Source of the DNA: Mangrovibacter phragmitis
GTDB taxonomy: Bacteria; Pseudomonadota; Gammaproteobacteria; Enterobacterales; Enterobacteriaceae
Assembly (NCBI RefSeq): GCF_001655675.1
Contig: NZ_LYRP01000001.1
Coordinates: 434,001 to 498,000, forward strand
Length of the DNA stretch: 64,000 bases
Direction of reading: 5' to 3'
Position numbers and translations under genes: made by a program. The notes beneath the pieces are model-generated. The model saw nothing but the letters and a program-made list of their open reading frames with translations. It ran no database searches and was not told where the DNA came from. Positions 19,067 through 28,423 of this stretch are shown here, piece after piece; the stretch's first letter is position 1, and each line of letters opens with the position of its first letter.

Positions 19067-19372
19067 TTAACGTTCAGCAACCAGACTGATGAAATCATCA
19101 TCATTTTCTTGTGCTGCTACTTGTGGAGCTGCCCCAGAACCAGAATCTTCATGACTGACTTCAGCCTGTTCATTGGCATCACACAAGCGGCGCAGTAACA
19201 CAATTTGTCGTTTCTGCTGTTCAACCAGTGTATTGAGTAACGCGATTTGCTGGTTAGCTTTGACACTGGCACGGTTAACAAAAAACCAGAGAACAAGACC
19301 GAGGATAACCATTATTGCCGAAATCACCAGGGGCATGAGTGTCACTGTGCCCGGGTTCATTACATTTTCCAT
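19067..19372 (-). CDS. yebO: YebO, single-pass membrane protein
   Basis: 101 residues: one membrane helix (about 11-33, ending LVLWFFVNRAS), a heptad-like stretch NQQIALLNTLVEQQKRQIVLLRRLC, and the conserved end DDDFISLVAER, matching E. coli YebO (95 residues). The function is unknown. The ATG at 19372 has GAGGTGGT five bases upstream. In E. coli yebO lies next to mgrB, as here; the extra hydrolase gene follows it on the same strand. Confidence 0.9.
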   Translation of the reverse strand: MENVMNPGTVTLMPLVISAIMVILGLVLWFFVNRASVKANQQIALLNTLVEQQKRQIVLLRRLCDANEQAEVSHEDSGSGAAPQVAAQENDDDFISLVAER

Positions 19373-19435
19373 CTTACCACCTCAAAAAAACCATTATACC
19401 ACCAGCACCACAGTGAAAGGCCAGCGACATAAAAT

Positions 19436-19582
19436 TTACCAGGGGATGTACTTATTAATTGTACAAATACCGCTGAAAAACTGGACATCCTGGTCGCACA
19501 TCACGTTAAAAACCTGTAACCACACCAGCAACGAGGCTAACAGTAGTAACACCAGGAGTACCCATCGGTATTTTCTCACCAT
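19436..19582 (-). CDS. mgrB: MgrB, feedback inhibitor of PhoQ
   Basis: 48 codons read directly: [48 protein letters not shown]. One membrane helix (about 6-24) is followed by a short periplasmic tail whose two cysteines (29 and 40) match the conserved pair required in E. coli MgrB. The protein binds the PhoQ sensor kinase in the inner membrane and lowers PhoP phosphorylation; its loss is a known route to colistin resistance in Klebsiella. GGAG lies five bases before the ATG. Upstream, GGTTTA (complement of 19628-19633) could be one half of a PhoP box; the second half is not clear. Confidence 0.95.
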   Translation of the reverse strand: MVRKYRWVLLVLLLLASLLVWLQVFNVMCDQDVQFFSGICTINKYIPW

Positions 19583-19735
19583 CTTCTCCAGTCATCGAAC
19601 ATTGGTAATAAGGTAGCATGCTAATCTTAAACCAAGCATCTCTACAGAAAGGATACGCTTTTCAGATTCATCATATTGTCATATTCCCCTTAAGAATTGA
19701 TGATACTGGAATAATATCAATGAGAAAGAGGTTTT

Positions 19736-19978
19736 ATGCGTCTGATTATTCGGTTAGTTATTGCTCTTGCGGTATTGTGGGCAGGTCTGCTGGTGAGTGG
19801 GTATGGTTTATTAATTGGTTCACATGAAAATGCCGCCGGGCTTGGCATTAAGTGTAACTACCTGACGGCCCGGCATATTACGTCTGCGCAGTATCTGCAC
19901 CTTGACAACAATTTTTTTGGTGTCGCCAGTTGCCCTCTGTTACGTAAAACTGACGAAGTTATCGATACCGGGCGATAA
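19736..19978 (+). CDS. yobH: YobH, small secreted or membrane-anchored protein
   Basis: 80 residues. The hydrophobic N-terminus (about 4-27, IIRLVIALAVLWAGLLVSGY) is an anchor or uncleaved signal, followed by NAAGLGIKCNYLTAR and two cysteines, as in E. coli YobH (79 residues). The function is unknown. It is divergent from mgrB and convergent with kdgR, the arrangement seen in E. coli. Confidence 0.88.
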   Translation: MRLIIRLVIALAVLWAGLLVSGYGLLIGSHENAAGLGIKCNYLTARHITSAQYLHLDNNFFGVASCPLLRKTDEVIDTGR

Positions 19979-19983
19979 TCAAC

Positions 19984-20007
19984 AACGCACCGACTACCCG
20001 GTGCGTT
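19984..20007. terminator. Bidirectional terminator between yobH and kdgR
   Basis: AACGCACCG / CGGTGCGTT with a six-base loop, just after the yobH stop and 20 bases from the kdgR stop, with short T/A tracts on both sides. Confidence 0.75.
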
Positions 20008-20026
20008 TATCACATCTCAGAGCTGT

Positions 20027-20818
20027 TCAGAATGGGTAGTCGTTATAACCCATTTGTTGGGAAATAATGCGCGCAGCATTGTGCAGCATGCTGACGTATT
20101 CATGCAGTTTATCTTCAGAGAAACGCAACGTTGGGAACGAAATACTCAACCCGGCGATCACCACACCAAAGCGGTCAAATACCGGCACAGCGATACAACG
20201 CAGCCCTTCTTCCTGCTCTTCGTTATCTTCCCCAAAGCCTTGTTTGCGGACCACCTCCAGCACTTCAAGTAACTCTTCGGTACTGGAAATTGTCCGCTCA
20301 GTGCTGCGGGTATATTCGACATGTTCAAGAATCGACAAGACTTCATCGCGATCGCGCCAGGCCAGCAGCACTTTCCCAATGGCAGTACTGTGTAACGGGT
20401 TACGGCGGCCAATACGCGAATACATGCGCAGATTGTACATTGAATCGATTTTATGGATATAAACAATACTGTCTTCGTCCAATGCACCCAGGTGAATCGT
20501 TTCTTTCGTTAAACGGGAAATTTCCCGCATCTGCAGATCAGCGCTACGAATGAGGTCGACGTTTTGTAACGCTTTTGCCCCCAGTTCAAACAGCTTAAGG
20601 GTCAGAGAATATTTTTCAGACTCCCCTTCCTGGGCAACATAACCCAACGACTTCATGGTCTGCAAAAAGCGGTATACTGTGCTTTTTGACATCATCACGC
20701 GTTGCGACAGTTCAGTGATACCAATCTCTCGCTCCTCACCCAGCGCCTGAAGAATACCAAACACCTTCAGCACTGAAGATACAGAATCAGGCTGTTTATC
20801 CAGATCTGCCACTGACAT
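20027..20818 (-). CDS. kdgR: KdgR, IclR-family repressor of the KDG/pectin-degradation regulon
   Basis: 263 residues, nearly identical to E. coli KdgR. The N-terminal winged helix-turn-helix spans about 15-75 (ITELSQRVMMSKSTVYRFLQ) and the IclR effector domain follows, with IGRRNPLHSTAIGKVLLAW and RCIAVPVFDRFGVVIAGLS. KdgR represses genes for 2-keto-3-deoxygluconate uptake and metabolism and is released by KDG. The eda gene in this same window makes the aldolase for KDPG, the next step of that pathway. It is divergent from yebQ. Confidence 0.96.
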   Translation of the reverse strand: MSVADLDKQPDSVSSVLKVFGILQALGEEREIGITELSQRVMMSKSTVYRFLQTMKSLGYVAQEGESEKYSLTLKLFELGAKALQNVDLIRSADLQMREISRLTKETIHLGALDEDSIVYIHKIDSMYNLRMYSRIGRRNPLHSTAIGKVLLAWRDRDEVLSILEHVEYTRSTERTISSTEELLEVLEVVRKQGFGEDNEEQEEGLRCIAVPVFDRFGVVIAGLSISFPTLRFSEDKLHEYVSMLHNAARIISQQMGYNDYPF

Positions 20819-20995
20819 TAATCACCTCTATCGCGCATGTTTTATAAAATTCAGAACCTTTTTTTAGTATATGTGGATGACAACTTGCCCGCAACGAGTC
20901 ATCGCTTATTCGTTACAAATCTGCGACATATAGCAGATATATAAATGTTATAATGTGCACTATCATTACAATGTCGGTACAGCTCACATTTTTCT

Positions 20996-22369
20996 ATGGA
21001 AAAAACACTTTCTGATGGCCTGCCACTACCCCAGCGTTACGGCGCAATAGCCACAATAGCGATTGGTATCATGATGGCCGTCCTGGATGGCGCAATTGCC
21101 AACGTTGCCCTGCCCACCATTGCCCGTGACCTGAATGCCTCTGAGGCGGCCTCTATCTGGATAGTCAACGCCTATCAAATCGCGATTGTCATTAGTTTAC
21201 TCACATTCTCCTTTTTGGGTGACATGTTTGGTTACCGCCGGGTCTACAAGGCCGGGCTGGTCTGTTTTACTGCCACATCGTTTTTATGTGCCCTTTCACC
21301 CAACCTTGAAATGCTTGCAGCAGCGCGTGTCCTGCAAGGAATTGGTGGCGCAGCTCTGATGAGCGTAAACACTGCACTGATTCGGCTTATTTACCCACAG
21401 TATCAGTTAGGGCGCGGCATGGGGATTAATTCGTTTATTGTCGCAGTCTCTGCGGCGGCAGGACCAACTGTCGCTGCGGCAATACTCTCCGTCGCCAGTT
21501 GGCACTGGCTGTTTTATGTCAACGTTCCATCCGGAATTATTGCCCTGTTGCTGGCTATCCGTTTTTTACCCCCCAATCCGCAAGGTGTCAGAAAACAAAG
21601 CTTCGACTTACCCAGTGCAATCATGAACGCTCTGACATTTGGGTTGTTGATTACCGCGTTAAGCGGGTTTGCGCAGCAACAGGCGGGGATTATTACCCTC
21701 ACGGAACTGGTTGCCGCGCTGCTAATCGGGTTCTTTTTCGTTCGCCGCCAGTTGACGCTCACCGTGCCTCTGCTGCCAGTTGACCTGCTGCGCATTCCGC
21801 TGTTCACATTATCGCTGTGCACTTCTGTATGTTCCTTCTGCGCACAAATGCTGGCTCTGGTAGCACTGCCTTTTTACTTACAGTCGACCATTGGGCGCAG
21901 CGAAGTTGAAACCGGGTTGTTATTAACACCATGGCCACTGGCAACCATGGTGATGGCACCACTAGCCGGGCGCCTGATTGGTCGTTTCCATGCTGGTCTG
22001 CTCGGTGGCCTGGGTATGCTTCTGATGCTGACAGGGTTGTTTGCGTTGGCCTTCTTGCCTGGCACACCAACCGATGTGGATATAATCTGGCGAATGGCCT
22101 TGTGTGGCGCTGGTTTCGGCTTATTTCAGTCGCCTAATAACCATACCATTATTGTTTCAGCCCCGAAAAACCGCAGCGGTGGTGCCAGTGGCATGTTGGG
22201 CACGGCAAGACTCCTTGGGCAAAGTAGTGGTGCTGCGCTGGTTGCGTTAACACTGAATCTTTCTGCAACTCAGGGAACCCAATATGCACTGATAATGGCT
22301 GGTTGCTTTGCCACCGCCGCATGTATTGTCAGCAGCTTGCGCGTCACACAGACATTACCCGAAAGCTGA
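20996..22369 (+). CDS. yebQ: YebQ, major facilitator superfamily transporter
   Basis: 457 residues, the E. coli YebQ length, with the MFS drug:H+ antiporter (DHA2/EmrB-like) pattern: MMAVLDGAIANVALPTIARD in helix 1, motif A as FLGDMFGYRRVYKAG, and the motif-C-like AAAGPTVAAAILS. The substrate is unknown. The ATG at 20996 has no strong ribosome-binding site. TATAAT at 20950-20955 is a candidate -10 in the 177-bp gap shared with the divergent kdgR. Confidence 0.92.
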   Translation: MEKTLSDGLPLPQRYGAIATIAIGIMMAVLDGAIANVALPTIARDLNASEAASIWIVNAYQIAIVISLLTFSFLGDMFGYRRVYKAGLVCFTATSFLCALSPNLEMLAAARVLQGIGGAALMSVNTALIRLIYPQYQLGRGMGINSFIVAVSAAAGPTVAAAILSVASWHWLFYVNVPSGIIALLLAIRFLPPNPQGVRKQSFDLPSAIMNALTFGLLITALSGFAQQQAGIITLTELVAALLIGFFFVRRQLTLTVPLLPVDLLRIPLFTLSLCTSVCSFCAQMLALVALPFYLQSTIGRSEVETGLLLTPWPLATMVMAPLAGRLIGRFHAGLLGGLGMLLMLTGLFALAFLPGTPTDVDIIWRMALCGAGFGLFQSPNNHTIIVSAPKNRSGGASGMLGTARLLGQSSGAALVALTLNLSATQGTQYALIMAGCFATAACIVSSLRVTQTLPES

Positions 22370-22427
22370 CAGTTGCCTTGTTTCCCGGTAACAGAGCTGG
22401 TGTCAGTTCACTGGCTGTATATGTAAA

Positions 22428-22452
22428 AAAGGCGTGCCCAAAGCACGCCTTT
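22428..22452. terminator. Bidirectional terminator between yebQ and htpX
   Basis: AAAGGCGTGC / GCACGCCTTT with a CCAAA loop and A/T tracts on each side, between the convergent stops of yebQ and htpX. Confidence 0.85.
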
Positions 22453-22473
22453 ATGTTGAACCCTATAGCGGAA

Positions 22474-23355
22474 TTATTTCAGGTACTGGCCGGTACGCAG
22501 CGCTTCAATACGTTTATCCAGTGGTGGGTGAGACAAAAATAATTCGCTTAATGTTTTTGACTTCCCGTTAATGCAAAACGCCATCATGCTGCTCGCTTCC
22601 TGAGGCTCGTAACTGGTTTTCAGTCGCTGGAGCGCCGCAATCATTTTTTCACGGCCAACCAAACGCGCTGATCCGGCATCTGCATGGAACTCACGATAGC
22701 GGGAGAACCACATCGTGATAATGCTCGCCAGGATACCAAACACCAGTTCGAGCACCATTGAAACCGCAAAATAGATCAGCGGGTTGCCATTTGTCTCTTC
22801 GCCGTCATCACGGTTCCCTGACAGGAACCCGGCTGCAATTTGCGCGAGAATACGCGAGATAAAGATAACAAAGGTATTTACTACCCCCTGGATAAGCGTC
22901 ATGGTAACCATATCACCATTCGCGACGTGGCTTATCTCATGAGCAATAACCGCTTCAGCTTCATCACGGCTCATATTTTGCAGCAACCCGGTACTGACAG
23001 CGACCAGTGACGCATCGCGACGGGCACCCGTTGCAAATGCATTAATATCCGGGGCGTGATATACCGCTACTTGCGGCATCGCAATCCCCACTTGCTGTGA
23101 CTGCCTACGGACAGTTTCAAGTAACCAGTGCTCGGTTTCATTACGGGGTTGCTCAATCACCTCCCCACCGACAGAACGTAACGCCATCCATTTTGACATC
23201 AGCAGCGATACAAAAGAGCCACCGAAGCCAAACAGCAGGGCCATAATCAATAACCCCTGGACACTGCTTGACTGAATTCCGGTCAGACTCAGCACCAGCC
23301 CGAAAACCACCATAACGGCCAGGTTGGTTAACAGGAAAAGCGCAATTCGCATCAT
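22474..23355 (-). CDS. htpX: HtpX, membrane zinc metalloprotease
   Basis: 293 residues, the E. coli length. Two N-terminal membrane helices are followed by the M48 zinc motif AHEISH (about 139-144) and a late glutamate ligand in [15 protein letters not shown] (about 218-232), with further hydrophobic segments at about 158-180 and 195-215. HtpX degrades misfolded inner-membrane proteins alongside FtsH and belongs to the Cpx envelope-stress regulon in E. coli. In the promoter region two GTAAA units occur on its strand (complements of 23467-23471 and 23484-23488), but their spacing is not the usual CpxR spacing. Confidence 0.97.
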   Translation of the reverse strand: MMRIALFLLTNLAVMVVFGLVLSLTGIQSSSVQGLLIMALLFGFGGSFVSLLMSKWMALRSVGGEVIEQPRNETEHWLLETVRRQSQQVGIAMPQVAVYHAPDINAFATGARRDASLVAVSTGLLQNMSRDEAEAVIAHEISHVANGDMVTMTLIQGVVNTFVIFISRILAQIAAGFLSGNRDDGEETNGNPLIYFAVSMVLELVFGILASIITMWFSRYREFHADAGSARLVGREKMIAALQRLKTSYEPQEASSMMAFCINGKSKTLSELFLSHPPLDKRIEALRTGQYLK

Positions 23356-23633
23356 ATATTTATTTACCTCGTTTTAACAAAACGCTCTACGCGATGAATC
23401 ACATCGTAGGGGTATCGTGTACATTTTCAAGAGCCATATGCTGGCAAGTGCTTAAAAAAACATAACTTTACATTTTGTCTTAATTTACTGACGAGATACA
23501 TAACAAACTCCACGAGTTTTGTGTCGGGAAAGCTGGCTCCACAGAAATCATTTTTGACCAACATATTTGCAACACCCACATCATAGCCCGTGCATATCAT
23601 GGCCAGAGAACAATAGAAGAATGTGACTAAATA
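23356..23633. other. Intergenic region between htpX and prc
   Basis: No gene seen. This is the promoter and leader region of htpX (minus strand) and the downstream side of prc. AT-rich stretches and two GTAAA elements are present; I do not recognise a confident operator. Confidence 0.45.
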
Positions 23634-23657
23634 AAAGGCACACGAATGTGTGCCTTT
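23634..23657 (-). terminator. Terminator of the proQ-prc operon
   Basis: AAAGGCACAC / GTGTGCCTTT with a GAAT loop, 19 bases after the prc stop. The minus-strand copy ends in TTTTATTT. Confidence 0.85.
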
Positions 23658-23675
23658 AGGGGGATTAATGTATCA

Positions 23676-25715
23676 TTACTTCTGTGCAGCAGGCTGCTTA
23701 CCAGCTTCCATATTGGCAAGGTCGATTGCAATATGGACAGTTTCATCTAAATAGGGATCCGGTTCCTGATAATCTTTCGGCAAATCATCAAGTTTTTTGA
23801 GCAGTGGTTTGCCTTCGCGCTTCAGGCGGTCATTGATTCGTGCCAGGCGCAGCGCATCATCTTCCTGGTTCTCTTTCTCACGCTGAGCAAGATTCAGTGA
23901 CACAATATTCCTGTGATCCTTATTGGCGTTAAACCGTGCAATATCTTTCATAATATACTGAAATTCCGGGTTTTTCGCGATCCGAGCCTGGTGCAACTTC
24001 AGTAACTCAGGTTCGAAAGGTGCCAGGTTTCCGGTTTTCGTATAATGCGCGGCTTTAATGCTATCCCAGGGTAAGGCGTTATCTTCATACTTCTCGCCTG
24101 TTTCAGTATTTTCCGTTCCGGTCGGCATCATGATATCGGGTGTAACACCTTTTAATTGCGTACTGCCACCATTAATGCGATAGAACTTCTGGATAGTGTA
24201 CTGAACAGAGCCAAGAGCAGGCCATTCAGGGCGCAACATCTGGTCATAAATGCGGTTGAGCGAACGATACTGCTGAACGGTCCCTTTACCAAAGGTTGGT
24301 TCACCCACTATCAGTGCCCGGCCATAATCCTGCATAGCAGCGGCAAAAATCTCTGATGCGGAGGCACTAAAGCGGTCAACCAGCACCACCAGCGGACCTT
24401 TATAGTAAGTAATCCCGTCGGTATCACTGTCTTCACGCACTTTACCATTATTATCCCGCACCTGAACAACCGGGCCAGAAGGAATAAACAGGCCAGACAG
24501 TGACACCGCTTCTGTGAGCGCTCCACCACCATTACTGCGTAAATCAATGATGATGCTATTGACGTTCTGTTTCTCCAGTTTTTGCAACTGAACTTTAACG
24601 TCATCAGTCAGCCCAACGTAAAAGCCTGGGATATCGAGCACGCCGACTTTTTCGTTGCCAACAGTTTTTACAGACATCTTCACTGCCCGGTCTTCAAGGC
24701 GAATACGTTCGCGTGTCAGCGTCACCGTTCGGGTTTTGCTGCCTTTACCGGCTGGTAAAATTTCAAGGCGAACTTTACTACCTTTAGGGCCTTTAATCAG
24801 GGCCACGACATCATCCAGGCGCCAGCCAATAACGTCCACCATGGCTTTACCTGGCTGGCCGACCCCAACAATACGGTCGCCAACACTGATGGCCTTGCTC
24901 TTCGCCGCCGGTCCTCCCGCCACCAATGAATTAATCACGGTGTAATCATCATCCATTTGCAACACAGCGCCAATCCCTTCAAGAGAGAGGCTCATCTCGG
25001 TATTGAACTGTTCGGTGTTACGGGGAGAAAGGTAGTTAGTATGTGGGTCGATTTCATGCGCAAAGGCAGTCATCGCTAATGAGAAAACGTCTTCGCTACG
25101 CGTCTGCGCCAGGCGGCGAATAGCAAATTTATAACGCCGGGTAAGCGTTTCACGAATCTCTTTGTCAGTTTTCCCTGTGAGCTTGAGATTCAGCTCATCA
25201 TATTTGACTTTCGCGTCCCAAAGTTTATCTAATTCAGCCTCTGAAGTCGGCCAGGGTGCTTTACGCCTGTCGAGGTTAATTGTTTCATTGCTGGAAAAGT
25301 CCATCGGCCGCTGCAACACTTGCAACGCATATTCATAGCGCTCAAAGCGGCGTTTTTGTGCAAGATTGAACAAATCATAAAACAAATCCAGTTTTCCGCT
25401 ACGCAGCTCGTCACCAATGGTACCCTTGCGGCTCTCAAATTGCGTAATGTCACTGGCTAACAAAACATTGTGACTGTAATCGAGAAGATTGAGGTAGCGG
25501 TCGAAAATTTTGCCAGAAAACTCAGCGTTCAGGTCAAACTGGCGGTAGTGAGAACGCGTAAAACGCGAGGTTACTCGTTCACTGACGGTGGGGTGCTGAG
25601 GTTCCTCTTTCAGGACTGGAAGCTGATCAACGCGCGTGATGTCTTCTACTGCAAGCGCATTGCCCACCAACAGAAAAAGCCCGGCAAAAGCCGAAAGCCT
25701 GAAAATTTTGTTCAT
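23676..25715 (-). CDS. prc: Prc (Tsp), tail-specific periplasmic protease
   Basis: 679 residues (E. coli 682). A signal peptide (about 1-22, cut after GNALA) sends it to the periplasm. A PDZ domain covers about 240-320 (LEGIGAVLQMDDDYTVINSL) and the S41 catalytic region has the Ser and Lys of FSASASEIFAAA and GEPTFGKGTVQ, about 25 residues apart as in E. coli S452/K477. It trims the C-terminus of FtsI and removes tagged or misfolded proteins, and with NlpI it controls MepS levels. It starts 19 bp after the proQ stop. Several long ORFs on the other strand here are shadows. Confidence 0.97.
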   Translation of the reverse strand: MNKIFRLSAFAGLFLLVGNALAVEDITRVDQLPVLKEEPQHPTVSERVTSRFTRSHYRQFDLNAEFSGKIFDRYLNLLDYSHNVLLASDITQFESRKGTIGDELRSGKLDLFYDLFNLAQKRRFERYEYALQVLQRPMDFSSNETINLDRRKAPWPTSEAELDKLWDAKVKYDELNLKLTGKTDKEIRETLTRRYKFAIRRLAQTRSEDVFSLAMTAFAHEIDPHTNYLSPRNTEQFNTEMSLSLEGIGAVLQMDDDYTVINSLVAGGPAAKSKAISVGDRIVGVGQPGKAMVDVIGWRLDDVVALIKGPKGSKVRLEILPAGKGSKTRTVTLTRERIRLEDRAVKMSVKTVGNEKVGVLDIPGFYVGLTDDVKVQLQKLEKQNVNSIIIDLRSNGGGALTEAVSLSGLFIPSGPVVQVRDNNGKVREDSDTDGITYYKGPLVVLVDRFSASASEIFAAAMQDYGRALIVGEPTFGKGTVQQYRSLNRIYDQMLRPEWPALGSVQYTIQKFYRINGGSTQLKGVTPDIMMPTGTENTETGEKYEDNALPWDSIKAAHYTKTGNLAPFEPELLKLHQARIAKNPEFQYIMKDIARFNANKDHRNIVSLNLAQREKENQEDDALRLARINDRLKREGKPLLKKLDDLPKDYQEPDPYLDETVHIAIDLANMEAGKQPAAQK

Positions 25716-25734
25716 GCCTGGGTTGACCTCCGTC

Positions 25735-26421
25735 TCAGAACAGCAAATGTTCTGCGCGCACTATCATTGACATACCTGAAGCCAGCGCCACACGGACACC
25801 GTCTTTGGTAATTTCCTGTACAGTCGCATCCATTGCCGAATTACCCGCTTTAACCTTAATTGTCTGACCCAGTTTCAGCACTGAAATGTCAGTTACAGGT
25901 TTATGGTTAGCTTCCTCTGCTGGTCGTGGTTTTTTGTTCACGGGCGCTTTGCGGGGCGCATTTTCTTTGCGACGAGGCGCAGAAGCAGGACGAGGCTTAC
26001 GTTCACGGCGTGCAGCAGTAGCTTCTCCGTTTTCCCCTGCAGCAGCGGCAGCAGCACGTTTTTTCGCCTGTTGCTCATTACGCTGCGCCTGGACACGCGC
26101 TTTTGCTTCTTCCAGTTGTTTGCGGGCATGTTCTACATGCTGTTCTTCCAGCTCACCACAAGGATTGCCATCCAGGTCAACTCGCGTTGCACCAGGCTTA
26201 ATGCCATACAGGTACCGCCAACTGGAGGTGTACAAGCGTAACGCAGAGCGTAACTGCGTTTTGCTGAGGTTCTGTTCCCCTTCCACTCGTGCGACAAGAT
26301 CCTGAAAAATACCGACTTTCAGGGGCCGGGCTTCACCTTCGGCAGTGAAACAGAGCGGGAAACGCTCAGCAAGAAATGCGATAACTTCTTTACTGCTATT
26401 CAACTTAGGTTGATTTTCCAT
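25735..26421 (-). CDS. proQ: ProQ, RNA chaperone of the FinO/ProQ family
   Basis: 228 residues (E. coli 232). The FinO-like domain occupies about 1-120, with [20 protein letters not shown] and [21 protein letters not shown] long Lys/Arg/Ala-rich linker follows (about 125-175), then a Tudor/KOW-like C-terminal domain ([20 protein letters not shown]). It binds structured sRNAs and mRNA 3' ends. It is first in the proQ-prc operon, with 19 bp between the genes. The ATG at 26421 follows AGGAAATTTC. Confidence 0.96.
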   Translation of the reverse strand: MENQPKLNSSKEVIAFLAERFPLCFTAEGEARPLKVGIFQDLVARVEGEQNLSKTQLRSALRLYTSSWRYLYGIKPGATRVDLDGNPCGELEEQHVEHARKQLEEAKARVQAQRNEQQAKKRAAAAAAGENGEATAARRERKPRPASAPRRKENAPRKAPVNKKPRPAEEANHKPVTDISVLKLGQTIKVKAGNSAMDATVQEITKDGVRVALASGMSMIVRAEHLLF

Positions 26422-26520
26422 GAAATTTCCTGATTACAACGGACTTTGCCAACCATCACAGGCACGAACAGGCGTCATTATAATGACGCCATTTGTAATT
26501 GCTACGTTATCCGTTGATTA

Positions 26521-27015
26521 TCATGCATCTGTTAGAAAGAATTTTTTGAAATCTGTGCCAGAGAGAAGCTTTTCCAACTCTGTGACCAGGGTTTCCAGTC
26601 CGCGTTCGTCTTCTTCATCAAAGCGGCCATACTCGGTACTGTCAATATCAAGCACACCTAACTGACGCCCGCCGACTGTTATCGGAAAGACAATTTCTGC
26701 ATTGCTGGACGCATCACAAGCAATGTGGCCGTCAAACGCATGAACATCTTCGACGCGCTGTACTTTACCTGTAGCAATCGCCGTGCCACATACACCTTTA
26801 CCTGTCGGTATACGCACACAAGCTATTTTGCCCTGAAACGGCCCTAAAACCAGCAAGTCCCCTTCCAACAAATAAAACCCGGCCCAGTTGACAGACGAAA
26901 GACGTTCAAACAAAAGCGCGCTGGTATTTGCCAGCACAGCGAGAAAACTGGTTTCCCCTGCCAGCAGTGCTGAAAAATCCCGGTTCAACTCTTGATAAAA
27001 TAGCTCTTTATTCAT
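26521..27015 (-). CDS. msrC: MsrC (YebR), free methionine-(R)-sulfoxide reductase
   Basis: 164 residues, a single GAF-like domain. Three cysteines in KIACVRIP, KGVCGTA and GHIACDASSN match the catalytic and resolving cysteines of fRMsr (E. coli C84, C94, C118). It reduces free methionine-R-sulfoxide in the cytoplasm using thioredoxin. The ATG at 27013-27015 gives the E. coli-like start MNKELFYQELNRDF; an in-frame extension upstream has no support. The ribosome-binding site is weak (AAGTGA). It is divergent from letA. Confidence 0.94.
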   Translation of the reverse strand: MNKELFYQELNRDFSALLAGETSFLAVLANTSALLFERLSSVNWAGFYLLEGDLLVLGPFQGKIACVRIPTGKGVCGTAIATGKVQRVEDVHAFDGHIACDASSNAEIVFPITVGGRQLGVLDIDSTEYGRFDEEDERGLETLVTELEKLLSGTDFKKFFLTDA

Positions 27016-27142
27016 TAATAGTTCACTTAGTTGTATAACGTTACTGCCTGGACTACTAAAATAAGCAATAAATGCCCCGGGGCTCAAGATGAATCCTTTT
27101 TCAGGGTAAACTACTCCATCAATTTGACAGGCAGAGTTCCCG

Positions 27143-28423
27143 ATGCACCTTAAATTGCGAATAGCCCGGCTGCTTTCTTTTCCAGCAAGAAGTGAAGTCT
27201 TGCCAAAGACAAGTGACGCACATTATCAGCGTTGTCACGAATGTGACATGCTTTTTTTGTTACCTTCGCTTACGCGTCGGCACACAGCTTATTGCCCTCG
27301 TTGCAATGCGCATGTTGACAGTGGCCGCGACTGGTCGATGAAACGGCTCACTATAATTGCTGTCACCATGCTGATTCTGATGCCCTTTGCCTGGACATCT
27401 CCGTTGCTCAGTATCTGGTTATTAGGTGCGCGCATTGATGCCAGCCTGATGCAGGGAGTCTGGCAGATGGTGAAACAGGGGGACGTGATAACTGCCTCGC
27501 TGGTCACGTTCTGTGCAGTCGGAGCCCCTGCAACCCTGGTCGCCGCCATTCTTTACCTGCGAATTGCCCCTCGTATTGGGATGAACGTCCGCCCGGTGTT
27601 ACTCATGCTCCACCGTTTGAAAGAGTGGATAATGGTTGATATTTACCTGATAGGTATCGTTGTCGCCACCATAAAAGTACGTGACTATGCATTCATTCAG
27701 TGGGGCGAGGGACTGGTGGCTTTTATCGCGTTGGTCATACTCAGTATTCTGACCATTATCTACCTCAATATTGGGCAATTGTGGCAGCGCTTTTATCCCC
27801 AGCCATTCCAGAAAACGGCCAATCCTCACGCCCGTGTTTGCCTCGCCTGCCACCATACCGGGGAGCCAGACGAACGAGGGCGTTGTGTACGTTGTCATGT
27901 TCCCTTGCGCTACCGGCGCAGGCACAGTTTGCAGAAATCCTGGGCGGCACTGATTGCCTCACTGATGTTTTTAATCCCGGCTAACCTGTTGCCTGTTTCC
28001 ATTATTTATGTGAATGGAACACGCCAGGAAGATACTATTCTTTCCGGCATTATCTCCCTTGGGCATGGCAATATTTTTGTTGCTGCGATTGTATTTATTG
28101 CCAGTATTCTTGTGCCCTTTACCAAAGTTATTGTGCTGTTTACCCTGCTGCTGAGCATTCATTGCCGTTGCGAACAGGGTATTCTGGCCCGGATGAAAAT
28201 GCTGCGTATTATTACCTGGGTCGGGCGTTGGTCCATGCTGGACTTGTTTGTCATTTCGCTCATGATGTCACTGGTTAACCGCGAGCAACTTTTGACCTTT
28301 ACTATGGGACCAGCTGCACTCTATTTCGGTGTGGCTGTAGTATTAACTATGCTGGCTGTTGAATGGCTCGACAGCCGGCTTTTCTGGGATGCTTATGAGT
28401 CAGGAAAACATGACGCCACCTGA
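27143..28423 (+). CDS. letA: LetA (YebS), PqiA-type membrane subunit of the Let lipid transporter
   Basis: 426 residues (E. coli 427). Two tandem PqiA/LetA modules each begin with a zinc-ribbon-like cysteine pair: CHECD...CPRCN (about 31-55) and CLACH...CVRCH (about 230-255). Each is followed by four membrane helices. In E. coli LetA sits in the inner membrane at the base of the LetB tunnel and is thought to move lipids between inner and outer membranes. letB begins inside its 3' end. Divergent from msrC. Confidence 0.95.
   Translation: MHLKLRIARLLSFPARSEVLPKTSDAHYQRCHECDMLFLLPSLTRRHTAYCPRCNAHVDSGRDWSMKRLTIIAVTMLILMPFAWTSPLLSIWLLGARIDASLMQGVWQMVKQGDVITASLVTFCAVGAPATLVAAILYLRIAPRIGMNVRPVLLMLHRLKEWIMVDIYLIGIVVATIKVRDYAFIQWGEGLVAFIALVILSILTIIYLNIGQLWQRFYPQPFQKTANPHARVCLACHHTGEPDERGRCVRCHVPLRYRRRHSLQKSWAALIASLMFLIPANLLPVSIIYVNGTRQEDTILSGIISLGHGNIFVAAIVFIASILVPFTKVIVLFTLLLSIHCRCEQGILARMKMLRIITWVGRWSMLDLFVISLMMSLVNREQLLTFTMGPAALYFGVAVVLTMLAVEWLDSRLFWDAYESGKHDAT

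Noticed and set aside
23461-23490. CpxR box upstream of htpX
   Set aside because: Two GTAAA units are present but 12 bases apart; the usual CpxR spacing is five, so I only mention it under htpX.
24655-24945. 96-codon ORF antisense to prc
   Set aside because: Shadow frame within a strongly conserved gene; rich in Arg/Thr/Leu, as expected of antisense frames.
25886-26305. 139-codon ORF antisense to proQ
   Set aside because: Low-complexity Ala/Ser/Arg translation of the complement of the proQ Lys/Ala-rich linker.
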